Under the pieces are notes generated by a model that searched no databases, had not been told where the DNA came from, and saw nothing but the letters and a program-made list of their open reading frames with translations. A DNA stretch of 64,000 bases, from positions 1-64,000 of the forward strand of contig JAJEIM010000004.1 of assembly GCA_022827785.1 (NCBI GenBank), in the 5' to 3' direction. A program made the position numbers and the translations under genes. Source of the DNA: Acidimicrobiia bacterium (GTDB lineage Bacteria > Actinomycetota > Acidimicrobiia > Spongiisociales > Spongiisociaceae). Below are positions 17,903-26,698 of this stretch, one piece after another; within the stretch, counting starts at the first letter, position 1, and each line of letters starts with the position of its first letter.

Positions 17903-18390
17903 GCGCTCCCCCCTTCCGTGGACATGACGGCGGCTGCCGCCTGTACCGACTCGACGATCTTCTGGTAGCCGGTACAGCGGCAGATGTTGCCGCCCATCTC
18001 TTCCCGTATCTCCTGCGGAGTCGGATCCGGGTTCCGTGATACCACGTCGATCCCGGCCAGGATCATCCCCGGCGTGCAGAAGCCGCACTGCAGGCCGTGG
18101 TACTCGGAGAATGCCTGTTGCATCGGGTGGAGATCGTCCCCCGCCCCGATGCCCTCGATGGTGGTTATCTCCGCGCCATCCGCCTGTACGGCGAGCAGCA
18201 GGCAGGATCGGACAACCTCGCCGTCGAGCAGGATCGTGCAGGCGCCGCACACCCCGTGCTCGCACCCGAGGTGGGTCCCGGTAAGACCCAGATCCTCACG
18301 TATGGCATCCGCCAGTGTCTTGCGCGGCTCGACCGAGACCGCCCGGCCGCTTCCGTTGACGTTGAGTACGACGCTCATCGTTTCAGCCAT
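17899..18390 (-). CDS. Molybdenum hydroxylase small [2Fe-2S] subunit
   Basis: 163 aa. The N-terminal plant-type ferredoxin half has GCEHGVCGACTILLDG. The C-terminal helical half has QCGFCTPGMI and NICRCTGYQKI, giving the two [2Fe-2S] clusters that pass electrons from Mo to FAD. The ATG at 18390 follows AGGAGG at ideal spacing. It overlaps the FAD subunit by 8 bp and the Mo subunit by 4 bp, so all three are translationally coupled in the order FAD, Fe-S, Mo, as in cox-type clusters. Confidence 0.95.
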   Translation of the reverse strand: MAETMSVVLNVNGSGRAVSVEPRKTLADAIREDLGLTGTHLGCEHGVCGACTILLDGEVVRSCLLLAVQADGAEITTIEGIGAGDDLHPMQQAFSEYHGLQCGFCTPGMILAGIDVVSRNPDPTPQEIREEMGGNICRCTGYQKIVESVQAAAAVMSTEGGSA

Positions 18391-19255
18391 TTCCGCCTCC
18401 TGAATTGCCGGCCGCCTCCTTCAAGGCCCGTACCGTCAGCACGTTGATCAGGTGACTCCTGTACTCGGCCGTTCCGTGAACATCCGAGGTCGCGGGAAAG
18501 TCCGCAGCCGCACCGGCCCCGGCCGCCGCGAAGGCGGCGTCTCCCGTCTCGGCGCCCAACAGTGCGGCCTCCGCGGTGGGTAGCCGGGTGGCATGGGTGC
18601 CGCCGAACGCCCCCAGCGCCGCCTGCGTGATGGTCGACCCGTCGGTCGTGATCACCGCCGCGACCCCAGCCAGAGCGAAGTCGCCGTGCCTGCGGGCGAA
18701 CTCCTGGAATCCGGAAGTGCTGGACGCCGCTGCCGCCGGTATCCGGATCTCGGTCAGCAGCTCCGTGTCGCCCAGGGTCGTCTCGAACAGGCGATCCTCG
18801 ATGAGGTCCTGCATCCCGACGACCCGCTCGCCATCCGCCGACCGGGCGGTGACCTCGGCATCGAGAGCCATCAGCACCGCCGGGAGTTCCGCCGCCGGAT
18901 CGTTGTGGGCCAGCGAGCCACCGATCGTCCCCCGGTTGCGGATCGCCCGGTGGCCGATGTGGGCCACGGCCTTGGGGATGATCGGATGCGCCCCCGCCAC
19001 GTCACCCGATTCGCCGAGCGCAGTGAGGCGGGTCATGGAACCGATCCGCAGCGTCCCGTTGGCCGAGATGTACGACAGCGAGTCGACCCCGTTGACGTCG
19101 ATCAGGTGGGCCGGCCTCGCCAACCTGAAGTTGAGCATCGGGACGAGGCTCTGGCCACCTGCCAGGACTTTCGCCCCCGATCCGTGTTCAGCCAGAAGAT
19201 CGAGGGCCTCCGCGATGCTTTCCGGCGCCGAGTAATCAAAGGCCGCTGGTTTCAT
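18383..19255 (-). CDS. Molybdenum hydroxylase FAD-binding medium subunit
   Basis: 290 aa. The FAD-binding motifs AGGQSLVPMLNFRLA and TIGGSLAHNDPAAELP are both present, and the C-terminal CO_deh_flav_C region is complete. It passes electrons from the Fe-S subunit to the external acceptor. The chosen ATG at 19255 (sequence MKPAAFDYSAP) has AGGAGGTGA seven bases upstream; a longer frame to 19288 has no ribosome binding site. It is first in the minus-strand operon and divergent from the ABC transporter. Confidence 0.93.
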   Translation of the reverse strand: MKPAAFDYSAPESIAEALDLLAEHGSGAKVLAGGQSLVPMLNFRLARPAHLIDVNGVDSLSYISANGTLRIGSMTRLTALGESGDVAGAHPIIPKAVAHIGHRAIRNRGTIGGSLAHNDPAAELPAVLMALDAEVTARSADGERVVGMQDLIEDRLFETTLGDTELLTEIRIPAAAASSTSGFQEFARRHGDFALAGVAAVITTDGSTITQAALGAFGGTHATRLPTAEAALLGAETGDAAFAAAGAGAAADFPATSDVHGTAEYRSHLINVLTVRALKEAAGNSGGGNG

Positions 19256-19593
19256 GGGCGGCTCACCTCCTGCATGACGGCGCTCCAACCAGACCGACGA
19301 TTATGTCCGTCCTTTCGAACGATCATAGACAGCGGGCACCACCCGGCGCGGGGCGATTCGCGCTCGATAACCCGAGCCGGCCCGGGAATTCACCGGATAG
19401 CGAGACCCGGTGGTATCCGTCGTGACCCGGCCGATCACGGCCCGCCTTTGTGGCACTACCGGAGGAAGACACCGAAGCGGCTCGCCCGGCTCCGACCGAG
19501 GGGGCCATTCGATGCCCGCACTGCTCTGACTATGATCGGCCACGCCCGGTCCTCGACCGCAGACCACCGCTGAGACCGGGAAAGTGGGTTCGC
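19256..19593. promoter_or_regulatory. 338-bp divergent intergenic region (Mo hydroxylase / ABC transporter)
   Basis: No credible gene. It must hold the promoters of both the minus-strand hydroxylase operon and the plus-strand transporter. A TATGAT at 19531-19536 is a possible -10 for the transporter, but no convincing -35 accompanies it, and I see no clear operator palindrome. No regulator gene is adjacent. Confidence 0.4.
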
Positions 19594-21750
19594 ATGCGCC
19601 ATGTCGCCGCTCTGGTAACAGTCACCGCGCTGATACTCGGTCTGGCCGCGTGCGGAGCGGACGAGGGGGCGCCGGCCGGAACCGATGAGGCGGCAACCGG
19701 CACTTCTTTCACGGGAACGGTAAGGATCGGGGCCGCCCTCAGCGAGACCGGCAAGTTCGCGGTGGAGGGACGCGACTCGCGCCAGGGCTACGACACCTGG
19801 GTGAGGTGGGTGAACGAGGTCTACGGGGGCATCCGTATCGGCGACCGCAGCTACGCCGCCGAGATCGTCTACTACGACGACGAGTCCGACGCCGATACGG
19901 CCGCCAACCTCGTCCAGAAGCTCATCGACGAGGACGGCGTCGACTTCCTGCTCGGCCCCTACTCGAGCGGTCTCACAACCGGCGCCAGCGCGATAGCCGA
20001 AGCCAACAATGTCCTCATGGTGGAGGGAAACGGGACCTCCGACACCATGTTCGAGCGCGGTTTCCGGAATCTCTTCCTGGTGGCAACCATCGCCAGCGAC
20101 TACACCAAGTCGGCCATCGAGGCCGTAGCCGCTCGTGGCGCGCGCACGGCCGTGATCGCCTACGAGGACACATCCTTCCCGACCGCGGTCGCCAACGGCG
20201 CCCGTCGACACCTGGAGGCCAACGGCATCGAAGTCCTCGCCATGGAGACCTACCCGAAGGACATCCAGGACGCCTCGGCGATCATGACCAAGTTCCGCGA
20301 TCTCGCTCCTGACATATTCGTGGGCGGCGGCCACTACAACGACGCTGTGCTCTTCGTGAACGCAGCCAAGGAACTCGGGTTCGTTCCCGACGGGATGCTC
20401 ATCACGGTGGGTCCGTCCAATCCCAAGCTGATCGGCGAGTTGGGCGAGGACGTGGAGGGTGTCCTGGGCCCCACCCAGTGGGAACCGGTGATGGCCTACG
20501 AGGGTCCATACTTCGGCGCCGCCTCGGACTACGCGGCCTACTACGAGAGCCTCTGGGGTGAGCAGCCCGTGTACCAGGCGGCCAGCGCCACCGCCTCCGC
20601 CCTCGCCCTTCACCTGGCTGTCGAGGCCGCCGGAACCACCGAAACCGACGCGGTGCGCGAGGCCCTCTACGCGCTGGAGGCCGACACGTTCTACGGTCCC
20701 ATCTCGTTCGACGAGCGCGGTGTCAACACCGCCAAGCCGATGGGCACCGTCCAGGTGCAGGATGGGAAGATCCGGGTGGTGGCGCCTGGCGAGGCGGCAG
20801 TCGCCGACCTGGTCTACCCGCTGGCCGGTTCGAGTGAGGGCGGGACGGCCTCGACCGCCGAGCGGCTGGCGCAGATGCTGATCAACGGCATCGCCCTGGG
20901 CGGCATGTACACGCTCCTAGTGCTGGGGTTCTCGATCATCTGGGGGGTGATGGGCGTCATCAACTTCGCCCACGGCGAGTTCGTCATGATCGGCGCCTAC
21001 ATGGCCTGGCTCGCCAACGACATCTGGGTCGTGGACCCGTTCGTGACCGTGCCCCTGGTGTTCCTGGTGATGATGCTGGTGGGCTTCGTGACGCAACGGC
21101 TGCTGGTCAACCGGGTGATCGACCGGCCGCATCTCGTGTCGCTTCTCGTGATGTTCGCGGTGGCGATCATCCTTCAGAACGTCATGAAGGTGGTCTTCTC
21201 GGCCGACTTCCGACGCGCCGACACCGTACTCGACGGCGTCTGGCAGGTGGCAGGTGAGGTAACGGTCCCCGTCACCCGCTTCTGGATCCTGGTGGTGGCG
21301 CTGGTCGTGGCGGGTGGTCTAAGCCTGTTCCTGTCGCGCAGCCGGCTCGGCAAGAGCATCCGGGCCGCCGCCCAGAACCGGGAAACAGCGCGGATCGTCG
21401 GCATCGATGTCGCCAAGGTATACGCCGCTACGTTTGCCATCTGTATCGGGATCACCGGCGTGGCCGGCGCGCTCGTGAGCCCGGTGCTGGCGGTGCAACC
21501 CTTCCAGGGTCCGCCCCTGACACTCAAGGCATTCGCCATCACCGCCATGGCGGGACTCGGCTCGGTCCGCGGAGCTCTCGGCGGCGCCATGGTGCTCGGC
21601 CTCGTCGAGGCAGGGCTGGCCATCTACATTCCTCAGATCGGCACCAACCTGGCGGTGGTGGCCTCGTTCGTGCTGCTGGTGGTGGCGCTGGTGGTGCGGC
21701 CCCAGGGTCTCTTCAAGGGTCTCCGGCCCGTCGACGCTACCGCGGCATGA
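19594..21750 (+). CDS. Fused ABC substrate-binding lipoprotein and LivH-type permease
   Basis: 718 aa in one uninterrupted frame. Residues 1-20 are a signal peptide with lipobox LGLAAC. About 35-420 is a type I periplasmic-binding domain of the Leu/Ile/Val group (VRIGAALSETGKFAVEG, LLGPYSSGLTTG). After a short Ser/Gly linker, about 430-718 is a complete LivH permease starting LINGIALGGMYTLLVLGFS and containing GVINFAHGEFVMIGAY. In most bacteria these are two proteins. The fusion tethers one binding protein to each permease. Start ATG at 19594 with GGGAAAG upstream. Followed by LivM, LivG and LivF, so the transporter is otherwise standard. The substrate is unknown; amino acid, amide, urea or heterocycle fit the setting. 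Confidence 0.9.
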   Translation: MRHVAALVTVTALILGLAACGADEGAPAGTDEAATGTSFTGTVRIGAALSETGKFAVEGRDSRQGYDTWVRWVNEVYGGIRIGDRSYAAEIVYYDDESDADTAANLVQKLIDEDGVDFLLGPYSSGLTTGASAIAEANNVLMVEGNGTSDTMFERGFRNLFLVATIASDYTKSAIEAVAARGARTAVIAYEDTSFPTAVANGARRHLEANGIEVLAMETYPKDIQDASAIMTKFRDLAPDIFVGGGHYNDAVLFVNAAKELGFVPDGMLITVGPSNPKLIGELGEDVEGVLGPTQWEPVMAYEGPYFGAASDYAAYYESLWGEQPVYQAASATASALALHLAVEAAGTTETDAVREALYALEADTFYGPISFDERGVNTAKPMGTVQVQDGKIRVVAPGEAAVADLVYPLAGSSEGGTASTAERLAQMLINGIALGGMYTLLVLGFSIIWGVMGVINFAHGEFVMIGAYMAWLANDIWVVDPFVTVPLVFLVMMLVGFVTQRLLVNRVIDRPHLVSLLVMFAVAIILQNVMKVVFSADFRRADTVLDGVWQVAGEVTVPVTRFWILVVALVVAGGLSLFLSRSRLGKSIRAAAQNRETARIVGIDVAKVYAATFAICIGITGVAGALVSPVLAVQPFQGPPLTLKAFAITAMAGLGSVRGALGGAMVLGLVEAGLAIYIPQIGTNLAVVASFVLLVVALVVRPQGLFKGLRPVDATAA

Positions 21751-21810
21751 TCCGGAACCCTCACCCTCCCGGTTCGGCAAGGCTCGCGCCGGGCGCACGG
21801 GATCGACCTC

Positions 21811-22866
21811 ATGACAGCCACTAGGCCCAGCCGGCCTCTGCCCGCCGGCCGCCCTGGAGGCCCGCGCCTCCGACGGGTTCTCGTCAGGGTCTCGTTCGGG
21901 TTGCTGGTGGCGCTAGCGGTGTTGCCGGCCCTGCCTGGCGTCGGCGACTCGGCGCTGTTCACCCTCACCCTGATGCTCACCTCGGTAGCCGTAGCGGTGA
22001 ACTGGAACCTCACCGGAGGGTTCACCGGCTACGTGGACTTCGGCCACGCCGTCTGGTTCGGGACCGGGGCCTACACCACGGCGATCCTGATGTCGCTCCA
22101 GACCAACGGCCCGCAGGTCGGCTGGGCAGCTCCTCCTGCCATCGCCTTGGGCGCTGTGGTGGCGGGCGCCCTGGCCGCGGCCATCGGTAGGGCGACCATG
22201 CGCCTCAAGGGCCCGTACTTCTCGATCGCCATGCTCGGGACTTTCGTGGCCGTCCGCGAGATAGTGCGGGTCTCCGGAGGGCTCACCGGAGGCGGGGTGG
22301 GACTGACGCTGCCCCCCTACCTCAACCGGCCGCTCTTCTACTACATCCAGCTGGCGCTGGTCGCCGGGCTGGTTGCTTTCACATGGTGGTTGCGGGGCAC
22401 GCGCTTCGGCGCCGCCCTGGTGGCCATCCGGGAGGACGAGGTAGGGGCGGAGATGCGCGGGATCAACACGACGCGTCTCAAGGTGATCGTGTTCAGCTTC
22501 GCCGGATTCTCCACCGGGTTGTTCGGGGGATTGTGGGCCTACCAGAACACTTTCGTCGACCCCGACATCGCCTTCGTGGAGATCAGAACCGTCGATGCGG
22601 TGATGGGCACCATGCTCGGCGGCCTCGGCACCGTGGCCGGGCCGGTCGTGGGGGCCGTCGTGCTGTTCTGGATGCGCGAGGTGCTATGGGCCAACCTTCT
22701 CGATTACCACCTGATCGCGCAGGGTGTGCTCCTGATCGTGATTGTCCTGTTCCTCCCCAGGGGTCTGGTCGGGATCGTAGACCCGCGAGGCGCCTCGATC
22801 ACCGCCATGTGGCGACGATGGCTCGGGCGAGGCGCCCACCCGGAGACGCAGGAGGAGGAATCATGA
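21811..22866 (+). CDS. livM: Branched-chain amino acid-type ABC permease LivM
   Basis: 351 aa, mostly hydrophobic with 8-10 predicted membrane spans. LivM signatures are WNLTGGFTGYVDFGHAVWFG and RLKGPYFSIAMLGTF, plus MRGINTTRLKVIVF, the EAA-like coupling region that contacts the ATPases. It pairs with the LivH half of the upstream fusion to form the translocation pore. The start lies 60 bp after the fusion gene, and the stop overlaps LivG as ATGA. Confidence 0.92.
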   Translation: MTATRPSRPLPAGRPGGPRLRRVLVRVSFGLLVALAVLPALPGVGDSALFTLTLMLTSVAVAVNWNLTGGFTGYVDFGHAVWFGTGAYTTAILMSLQTNGPQVGWAAPPAIALGAVVAGALAAAIGRATMRLKGPYFSIAMLGTFVAVREIVRVSGGLTGGGVGLTLPPYLNRPLFYYIQLALVAGLVAFTWWLRGTRFGAALVAIREDEVGAEMRGINTTRLKVIVFSFAGFSTGLFGGLWAYQNTFVDPDIAFVEIRTVDAVMGTMLGGLGTVAGPVVGAVVLFWMREVLWANLLDYHLIAQGVLLIVIVLFLPRGLVGIVDPRGASITAMWRRWLGRGAHPETQEEES

Positions 22867-23609
22867 CCGCGTTACTGGATGCCCGCGGCGTGGTGAAGCG
22901 GTTCGGCGGGCTGACCGCGGTGGACGGGGTGAATATCAGCGTCGGCGCCGGTGAGCTGGTGGGGCTCATCGGTCCCAACGGCAGCGGCAAGACCACCCTG
23001 TTCGACTGCCTGAGCCGGGTATCGGCCATCGATTCGGGTTCGATCAGCTTCGACGGAGTCGACATCACCCGGCGGCGGCCCCATCAGGTCGCCCGGCTCG
23101 GCCTGGCCCGCACCTTCCAACTGATCCGGGTGTACCGCGAGCTGACCGTCTCCGAGAACATGGAGTTGAGCATCCAGTGGAGGCGGATCGGGACGACTCG
23201 CCTGTTCGGCCGGACGGATGCGGCGACCCGCCGGCGCGTCGAGTCCCTCCTGGAGTTCCTGATGCTCTCCCGGCTCCGGCACGAGCGCGCCGGCGCCCTG
23301 TCGGGCGGCCAGCGCCGCCTGCTCGAGATCGGGATGGCCCTGATGAGCGAGCCGAGGCTGCTACTGCTGGACGAGGCCACGTCCGGGGTCAATCCCACTC
23401 TCGTATCCGAGATCGCCGATCGGCTGCAAGAGGTCAACTCGAACGGTGTGGCCATCCTGCTGGTTGAACACAACGTGGGATTCGTGGCCGAGTTGTGCCA
23501 CCGGGTGGTGGTGCTCGACCGCGGCGCCAAGCTGGCCGAAGGCACGCCGAGCCAGGTCATGGCGGATCCCGCCGTCATCGAGGCCTACTTCGGGGCGGAG
23601 GGGGAGTAG
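22863..23609 (+). CDS. livG: ABC transporter ATP-binding protein LivG
   Basis: 248-aa ABC ATPase: Walker A GPNGSGKTT, signature LSGGQRRLLEIG, Walker B LLLLDEATSG (Glu present) and the switch His in LVEHNVGFV. The ATG at 22863 overlaps the livM stop. The long loop after Walker A and the C-terminal extension are typical of LivG. Energises uptake by the Liv-type transporter encoded here; it forms a heterodimer with the LivF protein encoded 4 bp downstream. Confidence 0.93.
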   Translation: MTALLDARGVVKRFGGLTAVDGVNISVGAGELVGLIGPNGSGKTTLFDCLSRVSAIDSGSISFDGVDITRRRPHQVARLGLARTFQLIRVYRELTVSENMELSIQWRRIGTTRLFGRTDAATRRRVESLLEFLMLSRLRHERAGALSGGQRRLLEIGMALMSEPRLLLLDEATSGVNPTLVSEIADRLQEVNSNGVAILLVEHNVGFVAELCHRVVVLDRGAKLAEGTPSQVMADPAVIEAYFGAEGE

Positions 23610-23613
23610 CGGC

Positions 23614-24351
23614 ATGACCGCCGCGGGACGACCGCTACTCGAGGTAATCGACATGAGCGCCGGCTACTACGCGGGCCACAACGTCGTCCACCACCTCGAT
23701 CTCGAGGTGGCCGAGGGGGAGATCGTCTGCGTCATCGGGCCCAACGGCGCGGGCAAGTCCACCGTCTTCAGAGCGATCTACGGCCTTGCGGAGGTGCGCT
23801 CCGGTCACGTGCTGTGCGATGGCGTGGACATAACCGGCATCGCCCCGCAGGATGCGTTGCGGACTGCCCGGATGGCCATGGTCCCCCAGCTCCGAAGCGT
23901 CTTCCCGCAGATGACGGTTTACGAGAACCTCGAGCTGGGTATGTTCCTGGAACGCGACAAGGCCAGGGTCCGCGCCCGGATCGACTACGTCTACGGCCTG
24001 TTCCCGCGGCTCGCCCAGCGCTCGCGGCAGGCCGCGGGGACGATGTCCGGTGGGGAGCAGCGCATGCTCGAGATCGGCCGGTCCCTGCTGCACGAGCCCC
24101 GTATCGTCCTGATGGACGAGCCCTCGGCGGGCCTGGCGCCGATCGTCACCCGCCAGGTGTTCGAGGCCATCCGGCAGCTGAACCACGAGATCGGCCTGAC
24201 CGTACTGATGATCGAGCAGAACGCCCGCCAGGGACTCGAGGCCAGCCACCGCGGCTACGTGCTCGAGATGGGCCGCAACCGCTACCAGGGTCCGGCGAGT
24301 GAGCTGCTAGCCGACCCCGAGGTCCGGAGGGCCTTTCTCGGAGTGCGTTGA
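23614..24351 (+). CDS. livF: ABC transporter ATP-binding protein LivF
   Basis: 245-aa ABC ATPase: Walker A GPNGAGKST, signature MSGGEQRMLEIG, Walker B IVLMDEPSAGL and switch His replaced by Gln in MIEQNARQGLE, which is usual in LivF. It is the second ATPase of the transporter and the last gene of the run. The C-terminal GRNRYQGPASELLADPEVR is typical of the subfamily. Confidence 0.93.
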   Translation: MTAAGRPLLEVIDMSAGYYAGHNVVHHLDLEVAEGEIVCVIGPNGAGKSTVFRAIYGLAEVRSGHVLCDGVDITGIAPQDALRTARMAMVPQLRSVFPQMTVYENLELGMFLERDKARVRARIDYVYGLFPRLAQRSRQAAGTMSGGEQRMLEIGRSLLHEPRIVLMDEPSAGLAPIVTRQVFEAIRQLNHEIGLTVLMIEQNARQGLEASHRGYVLEMGRNRYQGPASELLADPEVRRAFLGVR

Positions 24352-24397
24352 GACTCCCCCGAACCGTATGCGGCGCCAGGATATGCTTCCGGACGCG

Positions 24398-24453
24398 CCG
24401 GGTGCATCAGACCGGGTGCATTAGACCGGGTGCATTAGACCGGGTCCATTAGA
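24398..24453. repeat. Four tandem copies of a 14-bp unit
   Basis: Units of CCGGGTGCATTAGA begin at 24398, 24412, 24426 and 24440; the first and last carry one substitution each. A partial CATTAGA follows. The array lies between livF and the amidohydrolase gene, ending 43 bp before the latter's start. Confidence 0.85.
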
Positions 24454-24496
24454 CATTAGATTGGACCGGAGGACCGGACACGAGAAAGGGCGGGAG

Positions 24497-25822
24497 ATGG
24501 CTGCCACTGCGCTGGTAGGTGGAAGGGTGATCGACGGCACCGGAAAGGCGCCGATCGACGATGCTGTGGTGCTCATCGACGGGGATCGGATCGATGCCGT
24601 GTTCCGTAGGGGCGACATGGAGGTTCCCTCCGGAGCCGACATGGTGGACATATCCGGCTCGACGGTGATACCCGGCCTGATCGACTGCCACGTCCACGTG
24701 GGGGTGCTGGCCGACAACTCCTTCCTGCAGGTGGAGGATCCGGCCTCCCTCGCCGACCAGTTCATGACCACCCTGCTCCGTCATGGAGTAACCACCGTCC
24801 GGGACACCGGCAACTTCAACCCGGATGAGGTGTTCCGTAGCTTCAAGCAGGGAAGGGACACCTGGCCGCGCTTCTTCGGCGCCGGCACGATCCTGGATGG
24901 CCCGGCCGATCCTCCGGCGCCGTGGCGCTGGCTGGCGATCATCGACGACGAGGCTTCCGCCCGCGCCGAGACCGCCCGGCTGGTGGAGGCCGGCATGGAC
25001 TTCATCAAGGTATACGTGTGGGCGCGGCTGCCGGTGCTGCGGGCGGTCGTCTCCGAAGCGCACCGCCGGGGGGTGCGGGTGGCTGCTCACGTGGGGCACA
25101 TGATCACCGTCGAGGAAGCCGTCAAGGTCGGCGTCGATGCCCTCGAGCACGTACGCGTGGGCCGCGAACTGGTGCCCGAGGAACACCAGGAGGCGCTGGC
25201 CGCGCTGCCGGGCCGGATACTGGACCCCCTGGTCGGCTTCCAGCCGTGGCGTTACATCGACCCGGAGTCGGACCTAGCCGACGGTCTCATCGCACTGATG
25301 GCCGAGCGGGGCACCTTCATCACGCCCACCCTGACCCTTTCTCAAAGCATCCTGGCCGGCAACACGCCGGCGGGCACCTGCCCGGACGGTCTGGACGAGA
25401 TGCCCCAGGCGGTCGCCGAGCAGTGGAGCCAGTACGCCTACCCCTTCGACTACAGCGAGACCGACTGGGATGCGGCCCCGGTGGAGTTACGAAACCAGAT
25501 GGCGTTCATCGGACGGGCCCAGAGGGGCGGTGTGAACGTAACGGCGGGGACGGACCTGACCAACCCGTTCGTGGTGCCCGGCCACAGCATGCACGAGGAG
25601 TTGCGCCTGCTGGTGGACGGCTGCGGGTTCACCCCCACCGAAGCCATCGTGGCGGCCACCAGCCGGGCCGCGGAGCTGCTCGGGCAGGGCGACGAGCTCG
25701 GCAGCGTGGAGAAGCGAAAGCTGGCCGACCTGGTGGTGCTCGAAGCCGATCCCCTGGAAGACATTCGCAACACCCGACGTATTTCCGCCGTCTACAAGGG
25801 AGGGCAGCGGGCCTCCGCCTGA
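24497..25822 (+). CDS. Metal-dependent amidohydrolase (imidazolonepropionase/prolidase-like)
   Basis: 441 aa. Amidohydrolase-superfamily signatures are IDCHVHVGV after the first beta strands, DFIKVYVWAR with a Lys that may be carboxylated, VAAHVGHMI, ALEHVRVG and TAGTDLTNPFV with the catalytic Asp. The start is ATG 24497 with AAAGG seven bases upstream. This group hydrolyses cyclic imides, imidazolones or dipeptides, so the substrate cannot be fixed. The position after a Liv-type importer suggests it acts on imported material, but the tandem repeat array separates the two and may mark a separate promoter. Confidence 0.85.
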   Translation: MAATALVGGRVIDGTGKAPIDDAVVLIDGDRIDAVFRRGDMEVPSGADMVDISGSTVIPGLIDCHVHVGVLADNSFLQVEDPASLADQFMTTLLRHGVTTVRDTGNFNPDEVFRSFKQGRDTWPRFFGAGTILDGPADPPAPWRWLAIIDDEASARAETARLVEAGMDFIKVYVWARLPVLRAVVSEAHRRGVRVAAHVGHMITVEEAVKVGVDALEHVRVGRELVPEEHQEALAALPGRILDPLVGFQPWRYIDPESDLADGLIALMAERGTFITPTLTLSQSILAGNTPAGTCPDGLDEMPQAVAEQWSQYAYPFDYSETDWDAAPVELRNQMAFIGRAQRGGVNVTAGTDLTNPFVVPGHSMHEELRLLVDGCGFTPTEAIVAATSRAAELLGQGDELGSVEKRKLADLVVLEADPLEDIRNTRRISAVYKGGQRASA

Positions 25823-25850
25823 GCCGGGTTCGGCGAAGCCCGATCAGGCG
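25816..25850. terminator. Bidirectional terminator hairpin spanning two stop codons
   Basis: CGCCTGA (25816-25822) pairs with TCAGGCG (25844-25850), and inside it GGG TT pairs with AGCCC after one mismatch and one bulge. The stem contains the stops of both convergent genes. No T-run, as is common in high-GC actinobacteria. Confidence 0.5.
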
Positions 25851-26698
25851 GGGATGATTCTCAGCCGGGCACCGGCGGCCGCCTCCGGGTCGATATCGAT
25901 GGCCCCGCGCGTCTCCTTGTAGGGCACCCGGTTACGAGCCAGCGTCCGGGCGGTTGCGGCGATGTCGCCCGCGGACAGGACCAGCCGGAACGGGCCGGGT
26001 CCCCGCCGGTCCAGTTCGGACGCGACGGCGCCGGATCCGACCGGCTGGTGGACGCCCAGCCGGAAACCCGGCAGCCGGTAGTGACGGCTCGCCGCGCCGG
26101 GTAACGGACGGCCGTCCCGCAGCCGCATGCCGAAAGCCCGCTCGTAGACGGCTATGCCATCGTCAAGGTCTTCTACTGCGAGATCGATCGCCGCCACCGA
26201 TTCGACCCGGCATGCATGGCCGCCCGGAGGGTCCCAGGCCAGCAACTCGTTCTCCGCAGTGATCCAGTCGATCAGGTACGGCCAGGGCTTGCGCCACGGG
26301 GAGGACCCCGGCACCAGCAGGTGCCACTCCAGCCGGCCGCCGCGGGGATGGATGCGGTCCATCTCGAACGGACCCTCCACCTCCATACCGAGCCCGCGCA
26401 GCCCTGAGGCCTCTTTCTCGAGCCCGGTCCCGGCCAGGACGAATCCCACCAATCCCGAGTCCTGCTCCAGGAAGGACAGCAGGTCCGCCCCGAAAGCACC
26501 CCTTGATCGGGCCGTGTCGGGATATTCCACCGACAGCAACTCCAGGTAGTCGAGGCCGAACCGGACGATGGCGTTGCGGGTGCCGAGCGACGGGTGGCGC
26601 CCCCCGATCGCTACCTCGAATCCCAGCCTGTGGAAGGCATCCATAGCCTCCGTCAGATCAGGGACCCCGATCACAGCGTGGTCGAAGCGCTCGATCAC
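25844..26698 (-). CDS. Glyoxalase-like (VOC superfamily) protein
   Basis: About 284 aa. It opens with ERFDHAVIGVPDLTEAMDAFH, the first beta-alpha-beta unit of a VOC fold, followed by LGFEVAIGGRHPSLGTRNAIV and DYLELLSVE. A second half repeats the module (VAAIDLAVEDLDDGIAVYERAFG). This matches the glyoxalase-like PF13468 group. The start is a GTG whose last bases form the TGA of the upstream LLM gene (GTGA), so translation is coupled. Metal ligands are not certain. Probably a small-molecule-binding partner or isomerase acting with the LLM oxidoreductase. Confidence 0.82.
   Translation of the reverse strand: MIERFDHAVIGVPDLTEAMDAFHRLGFEVAIGGRHPSLGTRNAIVRFGLDYLELLSVEYPDTARSRGAFGADLLSFLEQDSGLVGFVLAGTGLEKEASGLRGLGMEVEGPFEMDRIHPRGGRLEWHLLVPGSSPWRKPWPYLIDWITAENELLAWDPPGGHACRVESVAAIDLAVEDLDDGIAVYERAFGMRLRDGRPLPGAASRHYRLPGFRLGVHQPVGSGAVASELDRRGPGPFRLVLSAGDIAATARTLARNRVPYKETRGAIDIDPEAAAGARLRIIPA

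Noticed and set aside
15527-19255. Aerobic carbon monoxide dehydrogenase
   Set aside because: The Mo subunit lacks the AYxCSFR active-site loop of CoxL and has FRGFGGPE instead, as in xanthine-dehydrogenase-type hydroxylases.
24398-24453. CRISPR array
   Set aside because: The units are 14 bp, directly adjacent and have no spacers; there are no cas genes.
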